A stretch of DNA of 6,785 nt from a bacterium. GTDB lineage: Bacteria; Planctomycetota; UBA11346. Positions 5,514-6,785 of the stretch are shown piece by piece. The position numbers and the translations under genes are program-made. Location: contig JAIFKN010000118.1 in NCBI GenBank assembly GCA_020049615.1, positions 1 to 6,785 of the forward strand, read 5' to 3'. Under the pieces are notes generated by a model that was not told the origin of the DNA, ran no database searches, and worked only from the letters and a program-made list of their open reading frames with translations. The first letter of the stretch is position 1. Every line of letters starts with the position of its first letter.

Positions 5514-6785
5514 ATGGCTCGCCAGACCGACGCCCCGATCAGCGGCCCCCGTTCGCGCCGCGCCTTCGCCGCCGCCAGCCGCGTCATCCCCGGCGGGGTC
5601 AACAGCCCGGTGCGGGCGTGGAAGCGCCTCGGCGGCAACCCGCCGTTGATCGCCCGCGGTGCGGGCGCCGTGATCACCGACCTCGACGGCCGGCGCTACG
5701 TCGACTACGTGCTGTCGTGGGGCCCGCTGCTGCACGGCCACGCGCATCCGCGCGTGCTGCGCGCGGTCGTCGACGCGGCGAAGCGCGGCCTCGGCTTCGG
5801 TGCCCCGACCGCGGCCGAGACCGAGCTCGCCGAGCTGCTGTGCTCCGCCCTGCCCTCGGTGCAGCAGGTCCGCCTGGTATCCAGCGGCACCGAGGCGTGC
5901 ATGAGCGCCCTGCGCCTGGCCCGCGCCGCGACCGGCCGCGAGCTGGCGATCAAGTTCGACGGCTGCTACCACGGCCATGCCGACCAGGTCCTGGTCGCCG
6001 CCGGCTCGGGCTGCGCGACGCTCAACACCCCGGACAGCGCCGGCGTGCCGACCTCGGTGTCGGGCCTGACCATGAGCTGCCCGTACAACGACGCCGGGGC
6101 GGTCGAGCGCCTGCTGCAGAAGCGCCGCGGCCAGGTCGCGGCGGTGATCGTCGAACCGGTGGCCGGCAACATGGGCCTGGTGCTGCCGAAACCGGGCTTC
6201 CTCGAGGGTCTGCGCCAGCTGTGCAGCGCGCACGGCACGCTGCTGATCTTCGACGAGGTGATGACCGGCTTCCGCGTCGGCTGGGGCGGCTGGCAGGTGG
6301 TCACCGGCATCCGCCCCGACCTCACCTGCCTGGGCAAGGTCATCGGCGGCGGCCTGCCGGTGGCGGCCTACGGCGGCGCCCGCGACCTGATGGCGCACCT
6401 CGCCCCGCTGGGCGCCTGCTACCAGGCCGGCACCCTGTCGGGCAACCCGGTCGCGGTCGCCGCCGGCCTGGCGACGCTGAAGCTCGCTGCGCGCCCCGGC
6501 TTCTATCCGCGCACCGCCGCCCGCCTCACCCGCCTGATCGACGGGCTGCGCGCCATCGCCGCGCGGCACGGGGTGGCGGTGCAGTTCAGCCAGGCCGGCA
6601 CCATGTGGGGTTATTACCTCACCGATCAGCCGGTCACCGACTGGACCAGCGCCCAGCGGCAGGATGACGCCCGCTGGCGCCGCTTCGTCACCGCCATGTA
6701 CCGCCACGGTGTGTACCTGGCGCCGAGTCCGTACGAGGCCGCGTTCTGGAGTTCTGTGCACACGCAACGCGATGTGCAGCAGACG
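5514..6785 (+). CDS. hemL: Glutamate-1-semialdehyde 2,1-aminomutase (3' partial)
   Basis: HemL moves the amino group of glutamate-1-semialdehyde to give 5-aminolevulinate, the last step of the C5 route to heme and other tetrapyrroles; it is a cytoplasmic PLP/PMP dimer. The frame starts at ATG 5514 behind AGGAGG and runs off the window after 424 codons. The family order is complete: VIPGGVNSPVRAW near residues 24-36, SWGPLLHGHAHP, GFGAPT, SSGTEA (123-128), GCYHGHAD (150-157), VEPVAGNMG, FDEVMTGFR with PLP-binding D247, LGKVIGGGLPV with Schiff-base K275, AGTLSGNP and GVYLAPSPYEA. By alignment from memory with E. coli HemL (426 residues), only the last 10-20 residues are missing. GGVNSPVR and GAPT make it HemL rather than a generic class III aminotransferase such as BioA or ArgD. 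No hemA, hemB or hemC is visible. Transcription starts divergently from maf, so promoter elements probably overlap the maf start. Confidence 0.96.
   Translation, partial: MARQTDAPISGPRSRRAFAAASRVIPGGVNSPVRAWKRLGGNPPLIARGAGAVITDLDGRRYVDYVLSWGPLLHGHAHPRVLRAVVDAAKRGLGFGAPTAAETELAELLCSALPSVQQVRLVSSGTEACMSALRLARAATGRELAIKFDGCYHGHADQVLVAAGSGCATLNTPDSAGVPTSVSGLTMSCPYNDAGAVERLLQKRRGQVAAVIVEPVAGNMGLVLPKPGFLEGLRQLCSAHGTLLIFDEVMTGFRVGWGGWQVVTGIRPDLTCLGKVIGGGLPVAAYGGARDLMAHLAPLGACYQAGTLSGNPVAVAAGLATLKLAARPGFYPRTAARLTRLIDGLRAIAARHGVAVQFSQAGTMWGYYLTDQPVTDWTSAQRQDDARWRRFVTAMYRHGVYLAPSPYEAAFWSSVHTQRDVQQT

Noticed and set aside
4949..6667. Plus-strand open frame of 572 codons
   Set aside because: It crosses maf antisense and hemL out of frame. 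hemL in the other plus frame has all family motifs and a strong ribosome binding site.
3957..6767. Minus-strand open frame of 936 codons
   Set aside because: It runs antisense through hemL and in the wrong frame through maf. Only its 4495-4850 part is real (first half of the phosphoesterase). The rest is Arg/Ala/Gly-rich composition typical of a shadow frame in high-GC DNA.

Overview
The window is very GC-rich and gene-dense. It carries six protein-coding loci, nearly contiguous and on both strands, and no RNA genes, CRISPR arrays, insertion sequences or phage genes that I can see. The gene content is that of a free-living high-GC bacterium. The glutamate-1-semialdehyde aminomutase implies heme synthesis by the C5 (glutamyl-tRNA) route, which argues against a typical ALA-synthase alphaproteobacterium. 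Planctomycetota, Myxococcota or a gammaproteobacterium remain possible, and the sequence alone does not decide.

Layout. (1) 2-2245, plus strand: the C-terminal 747 residues of a large protein with a Pro/Ala-rich linker and a BNR/Asp-box (sortilin/VPS10-like) beta-propeller; its start lies outside the window. (2) 2235-3359, minus strand: a NifS/IscS-type PLP cysteine desulfurase whose stop overlaps the end of the propeller gene tail to tail. (3) 3360-3523: a divergent intergenic region built from inverted, telomere-like heptamer arrays that butt against the start codons on both sides. (4) 3524-4111, plus strand: a TPR plus zincin (HELGH) metallopeptidase-like protein. (5) 4133-4850, minus strand: a calcineurin-like metallophosphoesterase broken by a one-base frameshift near 4490. 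(6) 4847-5467, minus strand: a Maf-family nucleotide pyrophosphatase, overlapping the phosphoesterase by a GTGA junction. (7) 5514-6785, plus strand: hemL, complete except for roughly its last 10-20 residues, divergent from maf across only 46 bases.

How the genes relate. Maf and the phosphoesterase look like one translationally coupled minus-strand unit for nucleotide housekeeping. The desulfurase (sulfur donation) and HemL (tetrapyrrole synthesis) are core PLP enzymes without their usual partners nearby. No multi-gene novel system is visible. The most unusual element is the paired heptamer repeat at 3362-3526: its two arms differ by exactly one 7-base unit, and it places the same CCCCTGGGGCAATG box just upstream of, or containing, the start codons of two divergent genes. 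The frameshift in the phosphoesterase and a Lys-to-Ser change in the Maf GKP motif are the next most useful points to check.
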